From Lumbricus terrestris (lineage: Eukaryota > Annelida > Clitellata > Crassiclitellata > Lumbricidae), in NCBI GenBank assembly GCA_949752735.1, contig OX457042.1, forward strand, positions 19,759,583-19,823,582: a DNA stretch of 64,000 nt, read 5' to 3'. Below are positions 36,174-49,251 of this stretch, piece by piece. The notes beneath the pieces were generated by a model that worked only from the letters and a program-made list of their open reading frames with translations, made no database searches and was not told where the DNA came from. The position numbers were made by a program, and so were the translations under genes. Position 1 is the first letter of the stretch. The number at the start of each line of letters is the position of its first letter.

Positions 36174-36549
36174 GCAACAACAACAATGACAATTTCTATG
36201 GCGCTGAGGGCTAACACGGCGATGCCGTTACTAGGGCGCCTCACATACAACGGATGTTAATCAAATATAGGCCTACTGATTCTATTTGTTAATCAACACC
36301 GTATACATATTAAATAATTCTCTTGCCTTGAATGACATATTATGTCTTTAACTTTAGCAAACGAGGAAAGCGTGGCGCAATGTCTTCTTCGTATCAGCCG
36401 GAGTCTACGTCTTCGGAACCATCTTTTACTGCATCTTTGGATCCGGTCAGAAGCAACCATGGGCTACCCAGGTCGACCCGGTCAAGGACAAGGACGGCGA
36501 GGACGCTCAGAAACCCTCGTCTTCGCTCCGACAGGGTTCCTCCACCTGA
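26844..36549 (+). CDS. SLC17A5-like: Sialin-like SLC17 anion transporter, 11 coding exons
   Basis: Joined coding exons are 26844-26985, 27823-28064, 28769-29005, 29746-29833, 30655-30738, 31027-31157, 32988-33140, 33625-33757, 34485-34640, 35439-35524 and 36358-36549. All junctions are GT-AG, the phases match, and the sum is 1644 nt (547 aa plus stop). The ATG has a strong context (A at -3, G at +4). The product is a 12-helix major facilitator. Family marks are [13 protein letters not shown] in helix 1 with its conserved Arg, a luminal loop with several N-x-S/T sites, [17 protein letters not shown] joined to [18 protein letters not shown], and [11 protein letters not shown] near the end. The acidic N-terminal EEPSL resembles a lysosomal dileucine-type signal. 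By family, vertebrate sialin exports sialic acid from lysosomes with protons; invertebrate relatives vary, so the substrate is inferred. Human sialin is about 495 aa; this one has longer termini. A vesicular glutamate or phosphate SLC17 paralogue is possible but fits less well. Confidence 0.9.
27010..27228. repeat. 9-bp minisatellite (ATAGATACT)n
   Basis: About 24 units with point variants, starting 24 bp after the donor of transporter exon 1. Confidence 0.9.
28078..28126 (+). repeat. L2/SINE-type 3' tail fragment
   Basis: CCTTGAAGAGGCGCTATATAAATAC is the tail sequence shared by the LINE and SINE families (TTGAAG..GGCGCTATA). It begins about 14 bp after the donor of transporter exon 2. Confidence 0.45.
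28268..28705. repeat. (CATC)n microsatellite, imperfect
   Basis: CCAT/CATT tetramers in transporter intron 2, ending just before exon 3. Confidence 0.85.
29172..29400. repeat. (GACT)n microsatellite
   Basis: Long run of GACT with few changes; transporter intron 3. Confidence 0.9.
29545..29735. repeat. (CATT)n microsatellite
   Basis: CATT runs with two ATATCAATGATTC insertions, then TTCG; ends just before exon 4. Confidence 0.85.
30100..30245. repeat. TTTAAAGTGT family repeat
   Basis: TAAAGTGTGATTGGACGG, TTTTAAAACCTGAACGCCG and GGGCGCCCAGGCACGTC match the family. In transporter intron 4. Confidence 0.5.
30247..30330. repeat. Family D MITE fragment
   Basis: CAAGGCCGTAGCTAGGGGTG and the AAACACCCC word match one end of the 32536 element; no second end found. 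In transporter intron 4. Confidence 0.45.
30838..30960. repeat. (GAT/GAC)n trinucleotide tract
   Basis: Reads poly-Asp in one frame; located in transporter intron 5, not an exon. Confidence 0.9.
31270..31760 (-). pseudogene. Tc1/mariner transposase C-terminal remnant
   Basis: The minus strand reads [19 protein letters not shown], the conserved region around the third catalytic Asp of Tc1/mariner transposases. This is followed by [10 protein letters not shown] in a shifted frame, which recalls the usual 'WrarL..cv...gghfEh' end. Lies in transporter intron 6. Frames are broken and no intact ends were found. Confidence 0.65.
31815..32124. repeat. (CTTCCTCC)n pyrimidine tract followed by (TA)n
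   Basis: CCTTCCTCCCTTCCTCC run to about 32058, then pure TA to 32124. Confidence 0.85.
32128..32880 (+). repeat. Dispersed repeat copy, interrupted by a MITE
   Basis: TATGAACCTTGGTTC, TAGCCTCTGC, TTGGATATTCTA, ATCGACATCTTCAG and AATACGGGTGTATCTAATTTCGG (in pieces) parallel 24788-25345. The family D MITE (32536-32799) sits inside. A third partial copy is at 33970-34060. Confidence 0.55.
32536..32799. mobile_element. hAT-type MITE, family D, nested in a dispersed repeat
   Basis: Ends CAATGCCGTAGCC and GCTACGGCCTTG; flanks GTATTATG and GTAATACG match 6/8. The related repeat at 25285 lacks the insert and shows the empty site, which supports the boundaries. A single-ended relative begins at 30247 (CAAGGCCGTAGCTAGGGG). 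Confidence 0.7.
33756..33884 (+). repeat. Triplicated 43-bp repeat covering a splice donor
   Basis: Units start at 33756, 33799 and 33842, each beginning CGGTAGGTC and containing GGATTGGACGGC near the end. The first unit spans the exon 8 donor of the transporter (exon end 33757). The second and third supply identical GTAGGTC donors in the intron. Confidence 0.8.
34257..34475 (-). mobile_element. tRNA-SINE copy next to transporter exon 9
   Basis: Reverse-strand copy with tail TATGTGCACTTGTTATAGC, B box GGATTCGAACCTGC, and head running into CACACCACCGTC. It ends about 10 bp before the splice acceptor of the transporter exon at 34485, so the branch point and part of the pyrimidine tract appear to lie in or beside the SINE. 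Confidence 0.8.
34707..34860. repeat. Dispersed repeat with related copy at 39049
   Basis: AAAGCGCCGCTCGAAAAGCC, GGGCACCAGCTTATTCACGAGCGCTG and TTGTCCAAAAGA blocks (shared in shorter pieces) recur at 39055-39175. Probably the tail of a LINE; class unknown. Confidence 0.4.
35602..35662. repeat. 20-bp tandem repeat, about three copies
   Basis: ATGGAAGAACACTGCC repeated three times with small changes, in transporter intron 10. Confidence 0.7.
35855..36172. repeat. (AAT)n microsatellites
   Basis: Two AAT runs (35855-35960 and 36035-36172) in transporter intron 10. Confidence 0.9.
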
Positions 36550-37960
36550 ACCACATCCACTTCCGGTCAATGGAAGTTTGGAGCAATGATTATTATCTGG
36601 CGCTGTAATGATGATGCAATGATTTGTATGATGTAAGCTGGACCAACGATGTGGATTTGATGAAATGATGATATGGTGATATTGGTCTAACATTAAAATA
36701 TCTGGTAATAATAATGATGGGATGATAATTAATATATGAAAATATGAAATTTGATTAGATGACTTTTTGAAAAACGATGGCGGCAATGGTATTGGGCTGT
36801 GAAATACAATAATGACAGGTCTAAAGAGACAGATGATCAGATACCTGAGTTCAGAAGAATTATGAATGTTTTTAAGATCTCTAACTTTGTCAGTTTTTCG
36901 GCTTTTTCCAGTTTGCGTATTGGAAACAATTCTATTTGGGTTGATGTCGCATGTTTAACCTTTTCGTTTGTAGGACTAGGCCTAGACTATATTTTTTGGA
37001 TATAATTATTAGATGGCTTTGCTAAGAACTATATATTTTATGCGTTAAAATATTCTAAGGTTATATTTACTATTACTTTTCTATATTAAAATTATCATTA
37101 TTTCAATTTATTTGCACCTTTGGGAGCTGCCTTCAAAGGTGCAAATAAATTGAAATAATGGTAATTTGTTGAACGAAATCACTGAATTCAAGAGAACAAT
37201 ATAATTTCATGTAGCTCCTATACTTGCCTGCACGCATGGGCTCATAAGCATCTAATTTATTAATTTTGAATATCGACACGTTTTACATTTGCATGCTCTA
37301 TTTTTCTACAGGAATGTTATTTATTCTTTTCGTGTAGGCTAAGTCGACCGTAGAAAGTCTGCGATAGGCCTTCTTTAAGTAGATCCGATCTTTGGTATTT
37401 CTAAACTAAGATTGTCGTTGGCCTATTTTGAATATTTGAATCCCAATTTTAATTTATTGCTGTTTGAAACTCGCTTGCAATGTTTTTTTTCAATCCAGCT
37501 TCAGCCTTCGCATAGCATTAATAACCCCATATTTATATAATTATTCTAACCTTTCGTTTTTTGAACCGACGAATAGAGATATTTTCGTGTGTATATGTTT
37601 ACTGGAATTCATTTATAATATTTGCGTATATCTGTTTAATTTAAATCCTTTTAATGCGTTTTCCCTATAAATTCCTGTACATTCTGAACACCTTAATTAT
37701 TCTAGAGTAGACGATATTGTTTTGTTTTTCTGTTGCACGAACATTTCAACCGTGGAGACATATAGTTTATTGTTTCTAGTGATTCTAAGGATAGATTTAG
37801 GTTTTAAAAACCTGAGTGTTGTCTTAGTGTTGTCTTTTATCATTCTTCAAGCATTATAAGTAGATGCGGAGTGAAGAACAGTTCCTGGCATGATGATAAT
37901 CTCATGTAGCCTACCAAAGGGAACTGTTTATGGGTGTCAAGCATCTGTTTTATAGATCTA
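36550..37960. other. Downstream region of the transporter, likely 3' UTR in part
   Basis: AT-rich, no exon. Contains the hairpin at 37091-37165. No certain AATAAA placed. Confidence 0.4.
37091..37165. repeat. 32-bp inverted repeat with 11-nt loop
   Basis: Left arm 37091-37122 and right arm 37134-37165 are complementary with one mismatch; the loop is GGAGCTGCCTT. It lies about 540 bp past the transporter stop codon, possibly in its 3' UTR. It could be a small hairpin RNA source or a tiny palindromic insertion. Confidence 0.8.
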
Positions 37961-38542
37961 CTAGCTGTACCCGGCCACGCGTTACTGTGGCTGAAAAGAC
38001 TGTCCAACCCTCCCTTGCTACGTCCCCTCCCCTCCCTGCCCTCCCTGCCCTCCCTGCCCTGCCCTCCCCTCCCCTCTACTCTCCTCTCCTCTCCTCTCCT
38101 CTCCTCTCCTCTCCTCTCCTCTCCTCTCCTCCCCTCCCCTCCCGAAAAATGGACGGAGGGATTCGTGAAAACTGTAGAAAGACGCGCGGAAAACGGCCGC
38201 CAATGGACGATTTTGTAAAAACCGACAGTTGCATATAAATTTGCGCTATAGAAGACGGCCGGATATACGATTTGAAACGCGCCCGAAGAATGGGTTTGAA
38301 ACGCGTCCGAAGAATGCGTGAAAGTTCAAACTCGAAATGGCTGGACTCCATCGACGTCTATCGAATGGAATTAAAAGTTGTGTTTTTTTGGTCGTAAAGA
38401 TTGCGCTTTTCCCAAAAGGCATTATACAAACCCGTTCATGTTCGAATGGAACGTTTTGTGAAAATTTTCAAAACAATCGGTCAAGAACTTTCCGAGATCC
38501 TTCATGTCGAACGGTAACGTTTTACATTTTTATTTATATAGA
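37961..38542 (-). mobile_element. Helitron-like element, second sub-type
   Basis: Minus-strand start A|TCTATATAAATAAAAATG (38542). It ends GCCACAGTAACGCGTGGC (a 5-bp-stem hairpin), then CGGGTACAGCTAG|T (37961). The hairpin differs from the other two, but the CTAG/T and A/TC boundaries agree. A (CTCCT)n tract lies near its 3' end. Confidence 0.65.
38040..38142. repeat. (CTCCT)n pentamer tract
   Basis: Runs of CCCTGCCCT and CTCCT inside the Helitron-like element at 37961-38542. Confidence 0.8.
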
Positions 38543-39048
38543 TGATTATCTGCACTTTATAAATGCATGTGCCATAGTATGCCAGCTTGATTCCGAGTTG
38601 CATAGTAGGCCTATTTGTGCCCGATTTCCCCAACATTGTTTCACAGAGTCCGCTTATATATAGGCCCCTAGTTGGCTCGAGTCCACAATCGTCAAGTTAC
38701 ACGAATTTCAGGGTGCAATCTTCTTAGGCCCGGCGTGCGAGCAATTCGGCCGATAGACAGCGCATGGAGAAGAGCTCACCCTCTGATCTAGTGATACGTG
38801 TATAGAGTATATAATCCATAATTCAACTTATTATGCATACCATCGGTATACCACGAGGATTCACAAAATGTCAACCATCGCGGCCTGGTCTAGCCGTTGA
38901 AAGTGCACTTCTATTAAGCTATACGTTCTAGTCAAATTTGCTATAGATGTATTGCTTCCTGTGGATCGGCAATTAAGGATCATGTTTGCTGGAAACCCAG
39001 ACACCCTTTACAGTGGCTTAGGCTAAAATAATGGTGTCCTTGTAATCG

Positions 39049-39210
39049 CAAACTTTTAGAGCGCCACGCGAAAGTCAGACGCATGGCATCAGCTTATTCA
39101 TGAGCGCTGCATTGAATCAAAGGGATGTCCAAAAAAATAGTCCGAAGGAGTACCGAGTCCAATTGCCACAGGGGTCAGGGTGGGTGTAGTTTAGGTCGAG
39201 AATTGAACGA
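39049..39210. repeat. Dispersed repeat, second copy
   Basis: AGAGCGCCACGCGAAAGTC, ATCAGCTTATTCATGAGCGCTG (in pieces) and GATGTCCAAAAA parallel 34707-34860. Confidence 0.4.
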
Positions 39211-39673
39211 TGGTAGCCTACACAAAGTACGATCGCACGGTCTATGAATATCTTAATGGCGCCTTACAAATGCTCGACTATAATTAGAAAATACGATGTT
39301 TCGACATTACAGAGCTCGTATAAGTAGCCTATGTGCGAAAATGGAAGCGGGTCAAAAGAATAATTATGGTACCGATGGACGGGTAATTGAATCCAAGGAG
39401 CTCTAGGTGCTGTATGTCAATACTGACAGTCGTATATTTCCAACATAGGCCTATACACGCTATGCAATATAGTTAGCAGATTCCTCGATTCATTTACGCG
39501 TCTCTCATTCAAGCTGAACTATAAACAGCAGACAAAATCACAATTTCCAGATTTCTTAAAATTGTGTTTCTTTCAAGATTTCGTATAGGCCTACTATTGA
39601 TGACAGGTTGATGGAAATTGAGTATCAAATGCTATCAGTTATTCTAAACGACAATTTCCGAAACGAGTCGAAC

Positions 39674-39870
39674 CAGGGCTGTTTTTAAGGAATTTTTAGA
39701 ACTGCACAATCCCTTCTTTCCTTTCCCATCCTCCATGGTAAATTACCTACAACCGGAGGACCATGACCTGTTTTGCTAGTTTTAACTGTATAGAAAAGTG
39801 CTTCTACAACTGCACAAGTCCATTTAGAACTGCACACTTTGTGTGCAACTGCACGTTAAAAAAAGTCCTG
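39674..39870. mobile_element. hAT-type MITE, family A
   Basis: CAGGGCTGTTTTTAAGG ... TTAAAAAAAGTCCTG with exact duplication AGTCGAAC (39666-39673 and 39871-39878). It lies downstream of the TRIC gene. Confidence 0.88.
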
Positions 39871-40142
39871 AGTCGAACTGCAATCAATTTATAGTGAAGT
39901 TAAACTCTTTTCGATTCAAACAATCCGCACGCCGATTCATTTCAATAAAACTGAACTTCTTCGCATATAGATATATATCCACACCCCGACCTCGCGAGTC
40001 ATCAAATTAAGCGACTCCTCAAACGGGGTCAAATGGGGTGAAATACAAACGACGGGGACCGTGACACGCAGCACACCGAGGAGGAGACAGAGAATATCAG
40101 AGGATGAGGAGTTGTTGAAGGGCGTTTTGAAGGTTATCAAGG

Positions 40143-43100
40143 TCAATCATCGTGATGCTTTGAGCCAGCGTTCTTGAGCGACGATCCAGCTTCCGGTTTG
40201 GCCTTTGACGAACCGGAAACGGCTTGCTTCAACGCATCCACCACTCCACCAAAGAAGATGGCACAGATGATGTTTTCCAGGAGGCGGAAGGGATTGTGGA
40301 CTCCGGCGAGGACGTAGAGGAGGCGGAGAAGGATGAACGCTGCGATGATGCCGAGGTGGAGCAGATGGTGTGGTAGGTGGATGAGACCCTCGTGGTCCAG
40401 GATGAAGACCACCGATGCGATGAGGCTGACCTTCGTGGCCCTGTTGGTGAAGGTCAAGACAAAACATAAACATAGTGTCGGAATGGGGTAAGATTACATA
40501 AGCTTTTGATTATTATAGGTGAGTTAAAAATCGTTTGGATTAACAGTAGTAGGTAGAGTGATGTTACGAGGACTGTCGTTGCTACGTCACTCGTTTGCGG
40601 GCGCCACCTAGCGACGACTGTCCTCATATCACTACTCTTTACCTACTACTATTGACGCTGCTTCAATTGCAGTGATATAAATATATAATTATATATCTTT
40701 ATATTATTACTAGCTGGGGAACCCGGCGTTGCCCGGGAAATTTAGGATTCGATCCGCTCCGGCCACAACCCCACCACACAACACGCCACCACATCTCCGA
40801 CCTCTACCAGTACGCCATCGGAGAAATTTGTGTTTAAAGAAAATTTCCACCCCATCCTACCCCCACCCCATCTTACCCCCACCCCTTCCACCCCACCCCT
40901 CCCACCCCACCCCACCACCCCACTCCACACCCTGGCCCCCCTGGTGGTAGAGATTTTCCAACCACTGATCCGGGGGGTTCTGATGGACCTCTATCTAGGA
41001 AAAAAATTCAAATCAATAGCTGAAATTTTTTGGGAAAAAATTGGGGGTTTCGCTCCCCACCCTGGCCCCCATGGTGGTAGAGAATCGCCAACCCCTCGAC
41101 TTTGCGTCTCGTGCCGAGACCTACACAGTAGTGAAGGTTTGGAGTGAAAAGCTCAAAAACTGTGAGCGTGCATTCTGGACAAAGTCCGGCCGCCACATAG
41201 CCAAGTCCTTTCTTATAGATATAGATAAAGGCACCATAGAAGCATGGACTAGGTATAGCACAAAACCTGCTATACAAAGGTATACGACTCGTGAAGATCC
41301 TTGTCTAGCCAATAACAACGTATGGTTGTGAAAGCTGGACTATGAAGAAGAGAAAAGAAAAAGAAAGAATAGAGGCATTCGAGATCAAATGCCTGATACA
41401 GATATTAAGAGTATCATGGATGGGAAAAGAGAATAAACGAATGGGTGGTGGAGGCGGCAGGAGTGGAAAGAAATCTGATCAAAAGAAAAAACTTTCATAC
41501 TTCGGGCACCTGATTAGAAAGAAGAAGGACTGCTTGGAGAAAGAGATCATATGGGATACGGTGCAAGTAGCACAATAACACAAACGAGACTGAGTACGTG
41601 ATGAATCGCAACATCAGAACCTGGATGGAATTGCCATTCGATCGGATATTATCAGAGGCAGAGGACAGGAAAAGATGGAGAAACTCTTGTCTATGAAGCA
41701 ACCAGACCTCTGACAGAGGAAGGTTGAAGACAGGACAAGACATAGAAGCTAGAATAGATGTTATGAAGAAGTTCGATTAATTACAATTAGAAATGACAAA
41801 TGATTTGATCTGATCAATCGAATAAGTTTTGATCATGTTATAGGATTAGATTTGATTGGATCCAGGAAGCTGCTTACAGTGATGGATGCAAGAACTCGTT
41901 TTTCGCTGGAATCCAGCTTCCTCTGACCAGTCTATCCAGCGTTCTCATGTAATAGTAACCGGCTCCTATCAAAAAAGCAGATTAAAGAGATGCACTAAAC
42001 AATAACAAACGAAATTCGTAAGAACAGACTCAAAACCTACCAAATAAGCGAAATTCCGCAAAAAATCGCTATGCTGCCCATAGCTCGTGCGGAGTTGACT
42101 TAAGTGAACCTGTATACCATTTACTGATCTGAGAAAAGTTTTATACAGCGGAGCAGGCCTTTCATCAGTCTTTCGACTTCTATTATTTTAGCGAGGATAA
42201 TATAGACTCACGCTTAATTATGTCTATGAATTGACTTTTTAAAAATAGTTATCAAATGCTAATGCTACCCAACTATAGATCTAATCGAGATGACGGCTCA
42301 TGAATAGACCTAGGCCCAACGACAATTCAAAAAGGCAATGTCCCTGTAAAAAGTTTGAGAGAAAGCGAAAGTAATTACCCCACGGACTTCAACATATGTC
42401 CGTTCTTATATACTGACCCTTGATCACTCCGATGGCCACGATTAGACCGAAGGCATGCGGGTGTGAGTGGATCGTGTGTGAGACTCCGTGGTGAACCTTG
42501 TGAACTCTCTGAACTTCTTTGAGACAGTAGATGAAGATGTGGATCGGAAGAAACTTGGTGATCTTGTAGACAATATCGAACGGTGAATAGTTTATCAGAT
42601 ACCTGTGTATAATTATATACAGGTAAAGAAAGCAATCAGTGCGTGCGATTCTAATAAAGGCGTCAAAAAATCAGACCTATAGGGGATGAGCGTTCTAAAG
42701 TAGCCTACGTGTGTTCTACCGCATATGGACCTGCAGTGGCGGCGCCAGGATTTCAGTTTTGGGGGGCTGAATCCTTGTGGAGGAAATAATTTTCCATTTT
42801 CATCCGCCAAAATTTCTGACGACCTGTATTTATTTATTTATTATTTTTAAGGGTCATTCGGTCGAAATCTCATGCATGTGCTTCATTTTTAGCGAGCTTA
42901 TCGTGGAAATATTTCAGTTTTACATGTCAAAAAAGTAGGGTCATTTTAGGGGGCTTAGCCCTCGGGTTGCCTTTTATAGGAGGCTTACCCCCCCCCATCC
43001 CCCTAGCGCCGCTCTGTGGACCTGTGTCAAAGTACGACATCTCATCATGTCATATACTCAGTACTCTAATCATAGGCGGAGACCTGCGCCGAGAATTGGG

Positions 43101-45856
43101 GGGGACGGAAAGACGCGAGATTTTCCGAAAATTTCTGACGACCGGCGAAATCTCGGAAAATTTTCTATTTTCGCCGCCAAAAAAGTTGATGACCTTTTTT
43201 TTTTTTTTTAGTCATTTGGCCAAATCTCGCCCGAATCCCGAAGAAATTTTCTATTTTCGCCGCCAAAAAAGTTGATGACCTTTTTTTTTTAGTCATCCGG
43301 CCAAATCTCGCCCGAATCCCGAAGAAATTTTCTATTTTCGCCGCCCAAAAAGTTGATGACCTTTTTTTTGAAGAAATTTTCTATTTTCGCCGCCCAAACA
43401 AGTCTTGACGCTCAAACATTGGGGGGGACAAATGCATGGGCCGTCCCCCCCAGCACTTTTATTGGGGGGGACCGTCCCCCCCTGTCCCCCCTAGGTCTCC
43501 GCCACTGACTCTAATGAGCACAAGGACTTCGATTGGTTGGTCCGGTCCAGGTTCAAAAGGAGCTACATCAATGATTTATTCCATTGCATTGCATTCCATT
43601 ACATACATACCTTATGTCTTCCATTACCTTATGTCCTATTCTAAATTCTGCTTATTTATTTGCTCCATTTAATTATATTATGCGTGCACAGTATTCCATT
43701 CTAGATCTAATTAGATGAATTTAGATCAGATCAAACTATAATTAGCTTTGATGCCTCAACTCTCAAGAGGCGTAGTATACCAACCACTCGCTTGGTGGCG
43801 CGCATTAGTTTACGAGGCTCTTCTACATAGCGTGGTTCGTGCAAGATACGCCAGAAGACGACGTGCGCTGGTTGCGCGGATACTCACCAGACGGCCGATG
43901 CCGTGATCAGATCTCTTTGGTTGAGAAACGGTGCAGTGGGAGAGTCACCGACGAAAGCGTTGGCCAGAATGACGCTGGCGAAACACATCAACATACTCGA
44001 CACCCAACACGATAAGGGATGACGTCGCGAGAACGCCGGCGTCTCTGTACCATTGAAAAAAAATTAAAATTCATCATGAATATTAGTGAGTCTGAGTCGT
44101 CCAATGAGAACACAGACATTGTGATTATTATTCATTCTCGATACAATTGTGCAATCAAAACAAATCGCAAGAACACAAATCAGAGAAGACATGAATTTTA
44201 ACTACTAACAGAACAGACAGCCTGCAATGCAATGCTTATCTGGTTGGACACCCTCTTATCTGCGTGCTCTTGCCTCTCCTTTACACTTGCAAAGGCCGCA
44301 GCCGCGCGCTTCGCATAAGACTTACTGTCCATGGTGATTTAATGATTCCTTATACTCGCTCTGCGACAATGCAGAGCCGTTCCTTCTCTGTGGTTGGTGA
44401 AAAAACCTGGAACGGGCTTACGTTGACTATGCGACACCTCCGAAGCTTTTTCAGTCGCACAAACTGTTGAGGATTGCTTTTTTCGGTTGATCTCGGGCTG
44501 GAGCGCCTCTGAGTAGTATCTTGCTAAGCGCTGAATAAATTCTGATTGAATGAGTTGATTGATTGATTGGTTGATTGATCGATCGATCGATTGATTTATT
44601 TATTTATTGACTAATTGATTGATTGATTGATTGAAGCCCGTGGTTATGCATGCATGCTTGTACGTACATGTGTATGCATGAATGTATGCATGTATGTATG
44701 TATCTGGATTAAAAACCTGGTGCTCTTTTCGTCTTCTACTCTGTCCTCCAAACCACTTCGTTCGTCAAACAGTAGTGACCTCTTGACTCCATGCTCTCTA
44801 GAACTGCTATCAGTGCTATGGCTCAGTCTCGATCATTTGCCTCAAATTGGTTCTTATCTTTGGAATGCGCTTTCTCCTTCTGTTCGACCAACATTTCTGC
44901 CTGGCAAGCTTAGTCTCTCTTCTGCAATCTCTCTTCTCAAAACCTTCTGCTCGCGGGGCTTAGGGCACTGGAAGCGCTTCTGAACGCTTCACTTTACTAG
45001 AAACGCTTCATAAATGCTTAGATACAATACAATACAATGCAATGTATGTACGTACGTACGCATAGATGTACGTATGTTTATGTACGTATGTACGTATGTA
45101 CTGTGTACGCATGTATGCATGCACGTATGTAGGCCTACGCGTGCACTCCTGCACTCATGTACGCATTCACGCATGCACGCACGCACGTATGTACGTATGT
45201 ATTTATGTATGTATGTATTTATTTAGTATGTATGTATGTATGTATGGATGTACGTATGTATGTATTTATGTATGTATTTGTTTAGTATGTATGTATGTAT
45301 GTATGTATGTATGTATGTATGTATGTATGTATGTATGTATGTATGTATGTATGTATGTATGTATGTATGTATGTATGTATGTATGTATGTATGTATGTAT
45401 GTATGTATGTATGTATGTATGTATGTATGTATGTATGTATGTATGTATGTATGTATGTATGTATGTATGTATGTATGTATGTATGTATGTATGTTTGCAT
45501 GTATATGCATACATGTATGTTTGCATGCACGTCTATAGTAGAGTGTAGTGTGACTCATCGCAGTGCAGTAAGTTGAAGCAGGACCCTTCATCACTAGATG
45601 GCGTCCCTATAACAATTACAGTGATGTTCCTACCTGTTCCTTGGGCAGAAGATGAAGAAGCAGCCTGACTATCCTCCCGCACCATAGAACACATGAGTAT
45701 GTAGTTGGCCACGTCGAAGTACGGATACATCTTCAGCTTGGTCACTATGTGTGCCACCTCGACCAGGGTCAAGCCCTGCGCCGCCGCCGTCCAGGCCTCA
45801 GCCGCCTCGGCCGCTGCCGCCGCCGCTGCTGATGCTGCACTCATTTCTGCGGTCAC
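40143..45856 (-). CDS. TMEM38: TRIC-type trimeric intracellular cation channel, 5 exons
   Basis: On the minus strand the exons are 45856-45634, 44044-43888, 42602-42418, 41965-41878 and 40440-40143. All splice sites are GT-AG, the phases are 1, 2, 1 and 2, and the total is 951 nt (316 aa plus stop), close to the usual 290-300 aa. TRIC channels sit in the ER/SR membrane and carry K+ counter-current during Ca2+ release. Family marks: FDVANYILMC in exon 1, FSRRHPLSCWVSSML in exon 2, the lipid-binding KEVQRVHK stretch followed by HPHAFGLIVAIGVIKG in exon 3, LVRGSWIPAKNEFLHP in exon 4, and a last exon with two hydrophobic helices and a Lys/His/Asp tail. Exon 1 starts with an alanine-rich run; Met1 or the Met four codons later could initiate. 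TMEM38A and TMEM38B cannot be separated here, as expected for an invertebrate single copy. Confidence 0.92.
40710..41225 (-). mobile_element. Helitron-like nonautonomous element
   Basis: On the minus strand it starts A|TCTATATCTATAAG (about 41225) and ends hairpin CCCGGGCAACGCCGGG then CCCCAGCTAG|T (40710). It shares the GCTTTTCACTCCAAACC region and one ATGGCGTACTGG unit with the 23053 element. Lies in the TRIC intron between exons 4 and 5. The exact 5' end could be six bases further in. Confidence 0.75.
41320..41780 (+). pseudogene. RTE-like LINE C-terminal remnant
   Basis: The first readable piece is ERIEAFEIKCLIQILRVSW, with KLSYFGHLIRKK further on. This resembles the conserved region after the RT domain in RTE and related LINEs ('fe..clR.ilgi.W' and 'l.yfGHv.R'). 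It lies in the TRIC intron between exons 4 and 5, next to a Helitron-like insertion. Broken by stops and frameshifts. Confidence 0.6.
42734..43016. mobile_element. hAT-type MITE, family B
   Basis: Ends CAGTGGCGGCGCCAGG and CCTAGCGCCGCTCTG with exact duplication TGGACCTG at 42726-42733 and 43017-43024. In the TRIC intron between exons 2 and 3. Confidence 0.85.
43071..43507. mobile_element. hAT-type MITE, family C
   Basis: Ends CATAGGCGGAGACCT and AGGTCTCCGCCACTG, exact duplication ACTCTAAT at 43063-43070 and 43508-43515. The interior has three to four tandem units with TTTTCTATTTTCGCCGCC and AAAGTTGATGACC. It starts 54 bp after the family B copy. Confidence 0.87.
44224..44560 (+). pseudogene. 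L2-like LINE 3' fragment
   Basis: Readable pieces are GWTPSYLRAL and MQSRSFSVVGEKTWNGL in different frames, followed by a GAGCGCCTCTGAGTAG...GCGCTGAATAAA tail and then (TTGA)n. This is the C-terminus and 3' tail of an L2-type LINE inside the TRIC intron between exons 1 and 2. Confidence 0.6.
44555..44632. repeat. (TTGA)n microsatellite
   Basis: Tail of the LINE fragment at 44224. Confidence 0.85.
44700..45045 (+). pseudogene. Second L2-like LINE 3' fragment
   Basis: Contains a C-terminal LINE signature with frameshifts (SYLWNALSPSVRP and flanking pieces) and a 3' tail ending in (ATACA)n. It lies directly after the 44224-44560 fragment in the TRIC first intron. Confidence 0.5.
45284..45494. 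repeat. (GTAT)n microsatellite
   Basis: Nearly pure run in TRIC intron 1, with imperfect units from 45045. Confidence 0.92.
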
Positions 45857-46370
45857 GCACTCCTGACAGGTCCTCTTGCACTAAGGGAAAGAGTGAGACG
45901 CCAGCGAAAGTAGGAGACGTGTACACGGACCGGCGGATGAACGCACGATCGAGCCGCCACACGCACTTACACACCCACACCGACATACAGACATACAGCA
46001 GAGGGCGCTGGTGATTTAAATATAGGAATCGCAGGAATCGAGTTGTTGCAGTGGCCGACGCCAGGTGAAGGAGGAGGCTTTACAGGGCGGTGCTGCTTCG
46101 TGTATTAACGGTCGACGCCGCCGCTAGAGACCACCACCGCCACCGCTGCGGCTGCTGCATAGCTCCAATGTGTGCATATAGGCCAGTCCACAGGTGTAAT
46201 AAGGTACATTATATGATAGGTGTAATGGTCTACGTGTCGGTGGGTGTTCGTCTACTTGTCTCTCTGGCTATTACCGATCGCTCGCTCTTACCATCTTACT
46301 CCTCTGCCTATCTCGCTTCGTGTCTGTGGGAATGATCTACACACACCCGTGCTCACTTTATTCATCTGCC
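45857..46370 (-). promoter_or_regulatory. Upstream region of TRIC (5' UTR and promoter expected)
   Basis: GC-rich stretches (GACGCCGCCGCTAGAG, CCGCCACCGCTGCGGCTGC) lie within 300 bp of the TRIC start codon, with no TATA box seen. Assigned by position only. Confidence 0.3.
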
Positions 46371-46376
46371 TCACAC

Positions 46377-46425
<49 letters not shown>
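46377..46425. repeat. (CTGT)n microsatellite
   Basis: CTGT tetramers with one CTGTTTGT. Confidence 0.85.
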
Positions 46426-46597
46426 GCAGTCTGCATGTATTTGTATTTGTATGTATTTGTCTGTCTGTGTGACGGTTTCTCTCTGTTCCTATCTCTGTTT
46501 GTTTGCTTGTCTGTCCGTCTGTCTGTCTCTCTCTATATAATATGTTATATATATATTATATATATCGTTTCTTCCTCGTGAATTTCGTGTTAACACT

Positions 46598-49004
<2,407 letters not shown>

Positions 49005-49045
<41 letters not shown>
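49005..49045. repeat. (TA)n, right flank of the transposon
   Basis: Pure TA run, continuing the left-flank microsatellite across the insertion. Confidence 0.9.
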
Positions 49046-49048
<3 letters not shown>

Positions 49049-49202
49049 CATCTGTTGATAAAATTTGTGTTTTTATAAAGAGGCGTCTCTGATAATTATG
49101 TTTATGATAAGACACAGCATGGTTGCATCAAAATCACGCATCGTCGATAACCAGGGTATATAGCCATCGTTCGCCATGTTCTTCAAAACAATAGGTGCAA
49201 GA

Positions 49203-49251
<49 letters not shown>

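Noticed and set aside
42375..42635. 86-codon minus-strand ORF as its own gene
   Set aside because: Wrong frame of TRIC exon 3; the correct frame, set by flanking splice sites, gives the KEVQRVHK motif.
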